Source of the DNA: CAITJF01 sp032654645
GTDB taxonomy: Bacteria; Pseudomonadota; Gammaproteobacteria; Burkholderiales; Gallionellaceae
Assembly: GCA_032654645.1 (NCBI GenBank)
Contig: JAULAW010000005.1
Span: forward strand, 186,001-250,000
Length of the DNA: 64,000 nucleotides
Direction of reading: 5' to 3'
The notes under the pieces were generated by a model. The model did not search any database. It saw nothing but the letters and a program-made list of their open reading frames with translations, and was not told the origin of the DNA. Within the stretch, counting starts at the first letter, position 1; the number at the start of each line of letters is the position of its first letter. Shown here one piece after another: positions 7,078 through 14,834 of the stretch. Both the position numbers and the translations under genes were made by a program.

Positions 7078-9009
7078 ATGATAACTCTTACTGACGCACA
7101 ATCACCACATGCAACCTGCCGGTCGCACGCGCCTTTTCACCATACCAGTATGACGGGCTTACACGCTTCCAGAATTTGGAAATTGCATCAACCGGCTGTA
7201 GACACTTCTTCACAATGCCAACTCAATGGAATACCTATGCAAGCTCTCCATGACATACTCATCAAACGCAACCTCTCCGCACTTTTTCAGCCGGTCATGG
7301 ATCTTTCAAACGGCATGTTTCTCGGCTTTGAGGGGTTGATACGCGGCCCTGCCGATGGCCCGCTGCATTCTCCTGCAAATTTGTTCGGCGCAGCCAGGCA
7401 ACAGGGGCTTACCCTGGAAGTCGAGATGCTGTGCCGTCAGGTTGTGCTGGAATCCTTTATCGCCCAAAAACTGCCTGGTAAAATATTCTTGAATATCAGC
7501 CCGGAAACCTTGACGCACCCCAGCTTCAAGAATGGCCAAACGCTGGCTTACCTTGAGAACCTCGGCATTGACCCGCAACGGGTAATCATCGAAATCACTG
7601 AGAATCAGCCTACCTTCGATTTTGAAGCGATGCGCAACGCGCTGCTGCACTACCGCAGCATGGGATTCCAGATTGCGATGGATGATTTGGGAGAGGGTTT
7701 TTCTAGTTTGCGGCTGTGGTCTGAGTTGCGCCCTGAGTTTGTAAAGATAGATATGCACTTCGTTCAGGGCGTTAATGCCGACCCACTCAAACAACAGTTT
7801 TTAAGATCGATCCAAAGCATCGCACAAAGCTCCGGCACGCAAGTGATTGCAGAAGGAATCGAGTCGGAAGCTGAATTCAGGGTCATACGAGATATGGGGG
7901 TTGCCTGCGGACAGGGTTACTTTATCGCCCGCCCTAATCACACCCCGCCGTTGAATGCGCCCGCAGAAGTCGGTTGCCTGGTCAACACACACCGTGCCAT
8001 TGAGCAACCCTATAGCAGCAAACGTAGTATCACAGTATCAACATTGATGCGTTATGTAGCGCCGTTCCAGCCAGAAACAGCGATTGAGAAAATTATCGCC
8101 CATTTTTCTGAAAACCCAAAAATGCGGGCCATTCCTGTCGTCAAGCATGGGCGCCCTGTTGGATTGATTAACCGGTATGAATTTGTGGACAGCTTTGCCC
8201 AACCGTTCCGCGGTGAACTGCTCGGCAATAAACTCTGCATGGACATGATGAATGCGGAGCCGTTGCTGGTGGAAAAATCCACTCCAATACATGAATTGAG
8301 CAAATTCCTGAGTGCCTCCGGAATCGAGCATTTTACCGACGGCTTCATCATTACCGAGCAAGGACGCTATGTGGGGGTCGGCACCGTACAAGACCTGTTG
8401 CGCGAAATTACCAACGCACAGATCGAAACTGCACGCTACGCCAATCCGTTGACCTTGCTGCCCGGTAATGTCCCAATCAACGAGCACATCGAATATTTGC
8501 TTCAATCCGACAAATCATTTGCGGTTTGTTATGCCGATCTCGACCACTTCAAACCCTTCAACGACGTGTATGGCTATCGCAAAGGTGATGAGGTGATTCA
8601 ATTCACTAGTCGAATACTTGGCAGGGCATGTGATCCTAATCGCGACTTTATCGGCCATATTGGCGGGGATGATTTCATTATGGTCATGCAAAGCCCGGAT
8701 TGGGGAAAACGCTGCAATCAGGCCTTGAGCTCCTTTGCAAATACATCAATGGTGTTGTATGAGGAAGGGCATCGTTGCATCGGTGGCTATTTGAGCGAAG
8801 ACCGTCAAGGCCGCATCGTTCACCACCCGTTGCCCACGCTCTCGATCGGTGCCATCTGGGCTGTTGCGGGAATGTTCCATTCGCATCATGAAATATCGGA
8901 GTCCGTCACGGTCGCCAAAAAAATGGCCAAGAAAACTCCCGGCAACAGCCTGTTTATTGAGCGGCGCGATTTACAACAACCTGAAATGGACTATGCACAA
9001 TATGGATAA
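7078..9009 (+). CDS. EAL-CBS-CBS-GGDEF cyclic-di-GMP signalling protein
   Basis: 643 residues from ATG 7078, with GGAG seven bases upstream; TTG 7048 is an upstream alternative. The domain order is EAL (~60-305), a CBS pair (~320-450) and GGDEF (~460-635). The EAL domain keeps the phosphodiesterase residues, seen as EGLIRG (variant EAL), NISPETL, IEITEN, MDDLGEG, KIDMHF, AEGIESE and GQGYF. The cyclase signature is GGDDF rather than GGDEF. The protein has no membrane helix and should be cytoplasmic, turning over c-di-GMP in response to a CBS ligand such as an adenine nucleotide. Its location between a Pho-box porin and olsA suggests c-di-GMP control linked to phosphate; this is inference. Confidence 0.88.
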   Translation: MITLTDAQSPHATCRSHAPFHHTSMTGLHASRIWKLHQPAVDTSSQCQLNGIPMQALHDILIKRNLSALFQPVMDLSNGMFLGFEGLIRGPADGPLHSPANLFGAARQQGLTLEVEMLCRQVVLESFIAQKLPGKIFLNISPETLTHPSFKNGQTLAYLENLGIDPQRVIIEITENQPTFDFEAMRNALLHYRSMGFQIAMDDLGEGFSSLRLWSELRPEFVKIDMHFVQGVNADPLKQQFLRSIQSIAQSSGTQVIAEGIESEAEFRVIRDMGVACGQGYFIARPNHTPPLNAPAEVGCLVNTHRAIEQPYSSKRSITVSTLMRYVAPFQPETAIEKIIAHFSENPKMRAIPVVKHGRPVGLINRYEFVDSFAQPFRGELLGNKLCMDMMNAEPLLVEKSTPIHELSKFLSASGIEHFTDGFIITEQGRYVGVGTVQDLLREITNAQIETARYANPLTLLPGNVPINEHIEYLLQSDKSFAVCYADLDHFKPFNDVYGYRKGDEVIQFTSRILGRACDPNRDFIGHIGGDDFIMVMQSPDWGKRCNQALSSFANTSMVLYEEGHRCIGGYLSEDRQGRIVHHPLPTLSIGAIWAVAGMFHSHHEISESVTVAKKMAKKTPGNSLFIERRDLQQPEMDYAQYG

Positions 9010-9865
9010 GCACCCACAGAATATTCTGATAAGTATATTTCGAGGCTGTCGCCTCACACTGCACCTCTTGTACGGGATACTGCTGGCGGTATTCTATCTG
9101 CACCTGAATCAAGCGAGACAACACCGCATCCTGAAAGCATGGAGCAGGCAACTATTAACCATCCTAAATATCGGCATCCAGACCGAGGGGCAACCACCCT
9201 CGTGCAGCGAGGGTGGTTATTTGATCGTCTCCAACCACGTTTCATGGCTGGATATTTTTGTGCTGAACGCAATTTACCCATCGCGCTTTATTGCCAAATC
9301 GGAAGTGCGCAATTGGCCGCTCGTCGGCTGGCTATGCAAACGCAGTGGCGCCATCTTCATCGAACGCGCCATGCGCCGGGATGCCACATTGATTAACCGG
9401 CGCGTCGGCATCCTGCTTAAACAGGGATCTTGCGTAGGGCTGTTTCCCGAAGGCACCACCACAGACGGCAAACAGGTCGGGCATTTTCACTCGGCGCTCA
9501 TCCAACCCGCGATTGATACTGGTGCGAGGCTTTGCCCAATTGCCCTGCGCTACTTGGACGATCGTGGAGAGCCAAGCTTCGTCGCCGCCTTCACCGGTGA
9601 CACAACACTCGTACAGTCCATTTGGCGAATTCTGCGATGCAAGCATCACAGCGCACTTGCTGTATTTACTCCTGCACTGATCACAACCAATGGAAATCGC
9701 CGTGTGCTGGCGCGCGCTGCGCAAGAGGCAATAGCTCAGGGGCTGCAAAATATTGGCATCGCCAGGCAAGAAACCGCAAAGTCGGCAGCGTTTGCCTTTC
9801 CACAAGCCACATTCTCATCACAGTCGGCTTATGCGCTACTCCTTGAATCAAAATCTCGCGGGTGA
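9002..9865 (+). CDS. olsA: 1-acyl-glycerol-3-phosphate-type acyltransferase, OlsA-like (lyso-ornithine lipid O-acyltransferase)
   Basis: 287 residues from ATG 9002, overlapping the stop of the previous gene by eight bases (coupled translation); ATG 8993 is an alternative. The PlsC motifs are present: block I NHVSWLD (H-x4-D) and block III FPEGTTTDG. An N-terminal membrane helix lies at residues ~15-35. PlsC proteins acylate lysophosphatidate, while the OlsA branch acylates lyso-ornithine lipid. The nearby olsB and the Pho-box context favour OlsA: the two enzymes together make ornithine lipids, which replace phospholipids when phosphate is short. The assignment rests partly on context. Confidence 0.78.
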   Translation: MDKHPQNILISIFRGCRLTLHLLYGILLAVFYLHLNQARQHRILKAWSRQLLTILNIGIQTEGQPPSCSEGGYLIVSNHVSWLDIFVLNAIYPSRFIAKSEVRNWPLVGWLCKRSGAIFIERAMRRDATLINRRVGILLKQGSCVGLFPEGTTTDGKQVGHFHSALIQPAIDTGARLCPIALRYLDDRGEPSFVAAFTGDTTLVQSIWRILRCKHHSALAVFTPALITTNGNRRVLARAAQEAIAQGLQNIGIARQETAKSAAFAFPQATFSSQSAYALLLESKSRG

Positions 9866-9891
9866 TTAAAACCGATAAAGTTTCGCCGCGC

Positions 9892-9913
9892 GCATCATAT
9901 CGCTGTCATAAAT
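9892..9913 (+). promoter_or_regulatory. Pho box upstream of psiE-like gene
   Basis: GCATCATATCG followed by CTGTCATAAAT forms two 11-base units. The second is a near-perfect PhoB half-site and ends 21 bases before the start codon. Confidence 0.65.
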
Positions 9914-9934
9914 CCCGTGTATGGTTAAGGCATC

Positions 9935-10441
9935 ATGATCCTTTCCGCCACAAAAATATTTGATCGCACAGCCAGCCTGATATTTGGCATATTGCTGCTA
10001 TTCCTTACCCTCGGAATTGTTATTGGCGTCGCCCATTTATTCATGCAACTTGGCGATCTGGTGACGACCGCCGACATCACACGCCAGTATGCCCGCATTG
10101 TTTCCGGAGTATTGACCCTGTTCGTACTGGCCGAGCTCTCACGCTCACTTATCTCTCATTTCAGCGAGCACCGCCTGCGCCTGACCTTTATCGTGGACGC
10201 CGGTATTGTGTTCGTTCTGCGCGAAATCATGATTAAATTGTTTGAGCAAAAAATTTCACCGGATGATGTTTACGCTTTGAGTGCGCTGCTGTTCGTGTTG
10301 GGCTGCCTGCGCACCGCATCGGTGCTGGTCTATCAGCGCGAAAAGTGGCTGATGGCGAAGAAGCGCATGAAAGGTTTGCGCCAGCCGCCACTGGATTCCA
10401 TCCACAAAACCGAAGCCCCCATTTCCATTAACCGCGCTTAG
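9935..10441 (+). CDS. psiE: PsiE-like phosphate-starvation membrane protein
   Basis: 168 residues with about four hydrophobic helices and a basic C-terminal tail. The pattern (an amphipathic start, helices at ~15-40, 55-72, 85-102 and 112-132, and conserved FVLREIMIKLFE) matches the phosphate-starvation-inducible PsiE family. The molecular function of the family is not established. The strong Pho box directly upstream agrees with the family's regulation. It lies between olsA and olsB, so it may be part of the membrane adaptation to low phosphate. Confidence 0.75.
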   Translation: MILSATKIFDRTASLIFGILLLFLTLGIVIGVAHLFMQLGDLVTTADITRQYARIVSGVLTLFVLAELSRSLISHFSEHRLRLTFIVDAGIVFVLREIMIKLFEQKISPDDVYALSALLFVLGCLRTASVLVYQREKWLMAKKRMKGLRQPPLDSIHKTEAPISINRA

Positions 10442-10458
10442 TGCTTGGCTAAGTAGCG

Positions 10459-10491
10459 GCTTCACAAACTCTTCATATTCCCGTCATCACC
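10459..10491 (+). promoter_or_regulatory. Pho box (three units) upstream of olsB
   Basis: GCTTCACAAAC, TCTTCATATTC and CCGTCATCACC follow one another at exact 11-base phasing about 55-85 bases before olsB. Each unit shows the TCA core in register, as in tandem PhoB binding sites. Confidence 0.55.
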
Positions 10492-10544
10492 CTGCAACCG
10501 GGATTGCATAACCTGCGTGCATCTTCAACCAATCAGGGAACGCT

Positions 10545-11297
10545 ATGCTGGAACTCAACCGACAAACCCGATCTGTTGCTCAACGCCGTTTAACCATTTC
10601 CCTGGCGCACAGCGAGGCGGAAGTATTGGAGGCGCAACGCCTGCGCTATAAGGTGTTCGCCGAAGAAATGGGGGCAAATCTGCCCGGCGCAAAAGAAGGG
10701 ATTGACCGTGATTTTTTCGACAGATTTTGCGAGCATCTACTGGTGCGCGAAAGCGACGGGAACAAAGTCGTGGGCACTTACCGGATACTCTCACCCGATC
10801 AAGCGAAAAAAATCGGCAGCTACTATGCGCAGGCCGAGTTCGATTTAACCCGCTTGCAGCATCTCAGCGCCCGCATGGTCGAAGTCGGGCGTGCCTGTGT
10901 GCATTGGGATCACCGCGACGGCGCAACTATTACCAAACTATGGAGCGGCTTGGCCCAATACATGCAACATCATCGCCATGAGTATCTGATTGGCTGCGCC
11001 AGCATCAGCATGGCGGATGGCGGCCATGTCGCGGCCAGCATCTATCGCAAATTGCACCAGGCATATGCCGCACCTGCCGAATACAGCGTATTCCCCCGCT
11101 ACCCGCTGCCGCTGCATGCCTTGAATCAAAACCTTGATGCCCCGATTCCGCCCTTGCTCAAGGGCTACCTGCGATTGGGTGCGTATATTTGCGGCGAACC
11201 GGCGTGGGATCCGGATTTCAATACCGCAGACCTGTTGGTTTTGCTGCCGCTATCTCGTATAAGCAGCCGCTATGCGAAACACTTTCTAAAAATGTGA
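10545..11297 (+). CDS. olsB: OlsB, L-ornithine N-alpha-acyltransferase (ornithine lipid synthesis)
   Basis: 250 residues of the GNAT-like hemolysin/OlsB family, which transfers a 3-hydroxyacyl group from acyl carrier protein to ornithine, the first step of ornithine lipid synthesis. Family features seen are RLRYKVFAEEMGA near residue 35, the Asp-rich DRDFFDRFCEHLLV, VVGTYRIL, the core EVGRACVH, the ADGGHVAASIYRKL segment and LLKGYLRLGAYICGEPAWDPDF near the end, with the acceptor pocket DFNTADLLV. A triple Pho-box-like repeat precedes the gene. With the OlsA-like gene 680 bases upstream it makes a complete two-enzyme ornithine lipid pathway. Confidence 0.88.
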   Translation: MLELNRQTRSVAQRRLTISLAHSEAEVLEAQRLRYKVFAEEMGANLPGAKEGIDRDFFDRFCEHLLVRESDGNKVVGTYRILSPDQAKKIGSYYAQAEFDLTRLQHLSARMVEVGRACVHWDHRDGATITKLWSGLAQYMQHHRHEYLIGCASISMADGGHVAASIYRKLHQAYAAPAEYSVFPRYPLPLHALNQNLDAPIPPLLKGYLRLGAYICGEPAWDPDFNTADLLVLLPLSRISSRYAKHFLKM

Positions 11298-11319
11298 CCC
11301 GGCAAACTTTGAGGAAAAA

Positions 11320-11436
11320 ATGAAGAAACCTTACTCTGTTGAACTTCTTGCAAAATTTGTGCGTTGGGTTGTTGTAGGTATCCTGTCATTCATCGTCGCG
11401 ATTCCCATCATCGTTTCTTTAGACACCTCTGTGTAA
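11320..11436 (+). CDS. Small single-helix membrane protein (38 residues)
   Basis: The short frame begins at ATG 11320, preceded by GAGG five bases upstream, and starts 22 bases after olsB stops. It encodes a basic N-terminus (MKKPYSVELLAKF), one strong hydrophobic helix and a short polar end (SLDTSV). The good ribosome site and position argue that it is a real gene, perhaps co-transcribed with olsB. No family is recognised and no function can be assigned. Confidence 0.5.
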   Translation: MKKPYSVELLAKFVRWVVVGILSFIVAIPIIVSLDTSV

Positions 11437-11551
11437 TTACTGTCTGTTTCTGCTTCCCGCCTTTGAAATGAGAAGCTCAACACAAACGGAATTTTATCTT
11501 AAATGAGCAGCTTTTCAATTAGCCCCGTAAATCAGGCTCAACACTCTCCGT

Positions 11552-11573
11552 GCGTCATAAATTTTTCACATTC
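11552..11573 (+). promoter_or_regulatory. Pho box upstream of the phoU relic
   Basis: GCGTCATAAAT and TTTTCACATTC lie at 11-base phasing about 42 bases before the phoU start, followed by the partial unit ATCATTTAAGC. Confidence 0.6.
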
Positions 11574-11614
11574 ATCATTTAAGCTAACCAGTCCCTAAAT
11601 ATTTTGGAATCGCC

Positions 11615-12464
11615 ATGCAAAGCAATGAACACACCTCCAAACAATTCGATACCGAGCTTGAAGCGATTCGCAAGAGCGTGTTGGAGATGGGGGAATTGGT
11701 TAAAATCAGGTCAGTGATGCCATCAACTCGCTTGTCAGTGGTGGTGTGGCTTTGATGGCGCGCGTGATTGATAACGACTATCGCGTCAAGGCCATGGAGG
11801 TCAAGATTGATGGGGTATGCACTCAGGTAATTGCGCGTCGCCAGCCGACGGCGAACGATTTGCGTTTTGTGATGGCTGTGATTAAAACCATCACCGATTT
11901 GGAGCGCATCGGTGATGAAGCCAAAATAATTGCGCGTATGGCCCAAATGCTGTCGCTAAGGAAACATGGATTAATTCGTCATCCCCGCGTAGGCGGAGAT
12001 CCAGTGCCTTTATTTGACTGGGTTCCCGCCTTCGCGGGAACGACAAAACCGAATAAATCTGCGCTTCCCTAAATAAAAGCCTTTCAATCCCGCGCTATAA
12101 CGAAGTTAAAAGCGCTTCGGAAATTGCTCTGGGTATGCTGTGTAAATCGCTGGATGCTTTTGCGCGCCTGGATGTAATTTTGGCTGCGCAAGTGGTGCGG
12201 GAAGATGAGCAGGTGGATGAGAAGTTCCGTGCCATCTTGCGTAACCTCATCACCTTCATGATACAGGATCCACGCACCATTTCCACTGCACTGGAAGTGC
12301 TGTTTGCGGCCAAGGCGATTGAGCGTATCGGCGACCATGCTCAGAACATGGCTGAGTATGTCGTCTATATGGTTAAAGGAAGCAATGTACGTCATGTAAC
12401 GGTGGATGAAATCGAACACGAGGTTCAACGACAGCATGACAACAGCCCATCATCACAGCCGTGA
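11615..12464 (+). pseudogene. phoU: phoU, broken by a frameshift and a palindromic repeat insertion
   Basis: PhoU normally represses the Pho regulon through Pst and PhoR. Three pieces in three frames together match a whole PhoU: 11615 to ~11705 (KQFDTELEAIRKSVLEMGEL), ~11706-11970 (DAINSLVSGGVALMARVIDN through TDLERIGDEAKIIARMAQML), and 12081-12464 (LSIPRYNEVKSASEIALGM, EDEQVDEKFRAILRNLIT, AIERIGDHAQNMAEYVVYMV). The first break is a small indel near 11706. The second is about 110 inserted bases (~11971-12080) carrying a 67-base palindromic element. The gene cannot give full-length PhoU as written. If no other copy exists, Pho genes may be constitutively expressed. Confidence 0.85.
11978..12044. 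repeat. 67-base palindromic element (27-base terminal inverted repeats) inside phoU
   Basis: The ends are imperfect 27-base inverted repeats starting GTCATCCCCGCG and ending TTCGCGGGAACGAC, around a 13-base spacer. The same family, with a longer centre and perfect arms, lies at 25650-25770. It looks like a REP/REPIN or MITE-type element. Confidence 0.8.
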
Positions 12465-12535
12465 CCTGCCCGTTCAAGAATGGACGGAATGGGAGCCGCA
12501 CGTGCAACCAGCCAATCTCGCCGGTCAAGGTAATA

Positions 12536-12907
12536 TCAGGGTTTCTTTGGACGATCAGCTTTAATTTTTCCCAGCCCCGCTATTGCACGCTTTAATTGCG
12601 CTCCATTCATTCCACCCAAAGATTTCAGGCCGGCACGAAGGACTTCGCTTTTCTTAACCCGCAGTCCAGCCTTAAGGCATGTTTCTTTTATTTCAGCGAT
12701 CTGCTGGTACTCTACTTGCGGCATGGAGAAATCGCGCACCACTTTTACTTTGAGTTTTTTGGGTTTCTTTGCGACTGATTCTGGTTTTGCTGTAACCGGC
12801 TTCCTGGCTGCCAGCTTTGCAGCCGGTTTCGTTGCCCTTTTTCTTACAGAGGGTGTTTTAGTGGTTGCGGTTTTTTTCGCGGTTTCTTCAGCCTTTTCGG
12901 TCGTCAT
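12536..12907 (-). CDS. Lys/Ala-rich histone-like protein with conserved C-terminal domain
   Basis: 123 residues from the ATG at 12907, which has AAGGA seven bases upstream; an in-frame ATG at 12922 is an alternative. The N-terminal ~60 residues are a low-complexity Ala/Lys/Thr/Pro tail similar to histone-H1-like bacterial nucleoid proteins. The C-terminal ~65 residues (from RDFSMPQVEYQQIAEIKE) are predicted helical and basic, with RVKKSEVLRAGLKSL resembling a ribbon-helix-helix type DNA-binding segment. DNA binding is a reasonable guess; no specific function can be given. The gene stands between the phoU relic and the arsenic operon, on the arsenic operon's strand. Confidence 0.6.
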   Translation of the reverse strand: MTTEKAEETAKKTATTKTPSVRKRATKPAAKLAARKPVTAKPESVAKKPKKLKVKVVRDFSMPQVEYQQIAEIKETCLKAGLRVKKSEVLRAGLKSLGGMNGAQLKRAIAGLGKIKADRPKKP

Positions 12908-12982
12908 CTCATTTCCTTTCAATAATATTTAAATGATGCAAACAGTGTACACAACGCCCTTCCTGAAATGGAAGTGTAATAT

Positions 12983-14011
12983 TTACTCGCCCACTGTCTG
13001 CCCGTACCAGCCCCGCGTGGCATTGGCGATTTTCACTACCAGCAACATCACCGGAACCTCGATCAGCACGCCGACCACAGTGGCCAGCGCTGCGCCGGAC
13101 TGGAAGCCGAACAGGCTGATGGCGGTGGCTACCGCCAGCTCGAAGAAGTTGCTCGCGCCTATCAGCGCCGAAGGCGCGGCCACGCAGTGCGCCACGCCCA
13201 GGCGGCGATTCAACCAGTAGGCAATACCGGAGTTGAACAGCACCTGGATCAGGATCGGCGCCGCCAGCATGGCGATCACCAGCGGCTGCGCGACGATGGC
13301 GTTGCCCTGCAACGCGAACAGCAGCACCAGCGTCACCAGCAGCGCGCCCATAGAATACGGGGTGAGGTGTTCCATTGCCCGCTTGAACACGCTCTCGCCT
13401 TTAGCCAATAACCGGCGGCGCAGCAGTTGCGAGAGGATGACCGGGATCACGATGTAAAAGATTACCGAGACGAACAGCGTATCCCACGGCACGGCGATGC
13501 TGGCGATGCCCAGCAGCAACGCCACCAGCGGCGCAAAGGCAAAGATCATGATGGTATCGTTGAGCGCCACCTGCGACAGCGTGAAATAGGGATCGCCTTT
13601 CACCAGTTGGCTCCACACAAACACCATCGCGGTGCACGGTGCGGCGGCCAGCAATATCAGTCCGGCGATATAGCTGTCGTGCTGTTCCGGTGGCAGATAA
13701 TCGGCAAACACATGGCGGACGAACAGCCAACCGAGGAAGGCCATCGAGAATGGCTTCACGCCCCAGTTGACGAACAGTGTGACACCGATGCCGCGCCAGT
13801 GCGCCTTCACCTGATGCAATGCGCCGAAGTCGATACGTAGCAGCATCGGAATAATCATCACCCACACCAGCACACCAACCGGAATATTTACCTTGGCGAT
13901 TTCAAGGCTGGCGATGGTCTGAAACACGTCCGGGAGAAATTGTCCGAGCACTACGCCTGCGATGATGCACAGCCCTACCCAAACGGTCAGATAGCGCTCA
14001 AAAAGATTCAT
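12983..14011 (-). CDS. acr3: ACR3-family arsenite efflux permease
   Basis: 342 residues with about ten membrane helices. Family features include LFERYLTVWVGLCIIAG at the start, NIPVGVLVWVMIIPML, VNWGVKPFSMA, LAAAPCTAMVFVWSQLVKGD with the conserved Cys of helix four, and NDTIMIFAFAP. It exports arsenite from the cytoplasm using the proton gradient. It begins four bases after arsC ends, so the two form one operon: the reductase makes arsenite and this permease removes it. No arsR is visible. Confidence 0.93.
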   Translation of the reverse strand: MNLFERYLTVWVGLCIIAGVVLGQFLPDVFQTIASLEIAKVNIPVGVLVWVMIIPMLLRIDFGALHQVKAHWRGIGVTLFVNWGVKPFSMAFLGWLFVRHVFADYLPPEQHDSYIAGLILLAAAPCTAMVFVWSQLVKGDPYFTLSQVALNDTIMIFAFAPLVALLLGIASIAVPWDTLFVSVIFYIVIPVILSQLLRRRLLAKGESVFKRAMEHLTPYSMGALLVTLVLLFALQGNAIVAQPLVIAMLAAPILIQVLFNSGIAYWLNRRLGVAHCVAAPSALIGASNFFELAVATAISLFGFQSGAALATVVGVLIEVPVMLLVVKIANATRGWYGQTVGE

Positions 14012-14015
14012 TTCA

Positions 14016-14618
14016 TCAATCCTGTACTCGGCCGATTTCGGCGAGTTTCTGATTCAGCGTGAGCTTATCCATGGCTTCAATTGGCAGGTTCATGAACAAC
14101 TGGATACGCCGCGCCAGCTGGTTGTAGGCAGTCTTGAAAGCTGCGCGCTTGGCCTCATCACCGCCCTCGACACCCGCCGGGTCAGGAATACCCCAATGCG
14201 CGGTGGCCGGTTTGCCCGGCCAGATCGGGCATGCCTCACCCGCCGCGTTGTCGCACACGGTAAAAATGAAATCAATCTCCGGCGCATCGGGTGCCGCGAA
14301 TTCACCCCAGCTTTTGCTGCGTAGCCCTTCGATGCTGTGGCCTTGCCGTTGCAGCAATCCCAGCGCGAACGGGTTGACGCGCCCGACCGGATGGCTGCCC
14401 GCGCTGTGCGCGATAAATTTTCCTTTGCCCAGTACATTGAACAGAACTTCGCCCAGGATGCTGCGTGCGGAATTGCCGGTACATAACACCAGCACGTTAT
14501 ATGGTTTTTTTTGCAAGATAAAATCCTTGAAGTAGCTATTCATTTCCGCGCAGCCGGGAATGGCGAAACCTGAATTTTCAGCATCAATTTTCATTACCAC
14601 TTGAGCCGATTTCATCAT
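14016..14618 (-). CDS. arsC: Arsenate reductase ArsC (low-molecular-weight phosphatase fold)
   Basis: 200 residues as called; an internal ATG at 14543 would give the usual ~175-residue length and may be the true start. The catalytic P-loop is VLCTGNSARS, with redox Cys residues in FTVCDNAAGEACPIWPG, as in the thioredoxin-coupled or glutaredoxin/mycothiol-coupled ArsC branch. The distal segment ATAHWGIPDPA is characteristic of LMW-PTP-like arsenate reductases. It reduces arsenate to arsenite for export by the adjacent Acr3. It is divergent from pstS, so the two share the 14619-14834 intergenic region. Confidence 0.92.
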   Translation of the reverse strand: MMKSAQVVMKIDAENSGFAIPGCAEMNSYFKDFILQKKPYNVLVLCTGNSARSILGEVLFNVLGKGKFIAHSAGSHPVGRVNPFALGLLQRQGHSIEGLRSKSWGEFAAPDAPEIDFIFTVCDNAAGEACPIWPGKPATAHWGIPDPAGVEGGDEAKRAAFKTAYNQLARRIQLFMNLPIEAMDKLTLNQKLAEIGRVQD

Positions 14619-14718
14619 TCTACGTTGCCATTGTTAAACAATTATTAAAATGTCAGATGCGATTAAAGCCAGGTTTTCCGGTGGATACAACACTGTATCT
14701 TTAAAACTCTGGCGCTTT

Positions 14719-14751
14719 TCACCATTGTAATAATCCCGTAATACACGCACC
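14719..14751 (+). promoter_or_regulatory. Possible Pho box in the arsC/pstS intergenic region
   Basis: Degenerate 11-base units (TTTTCACCATT and two following TAATA-containing units) lie about 85-115 bases before pstS. The match is weak, but a PhoB site is expected here. Confidence 0.35.
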
Positions 14752-14834
14752 CTATGATGTGCGTCGCCTCAAAGTATTATTGGTTTAAATGGCATCCCGG
14801 CAACAAGCAATATATTCAACACAATGGAGACTCT

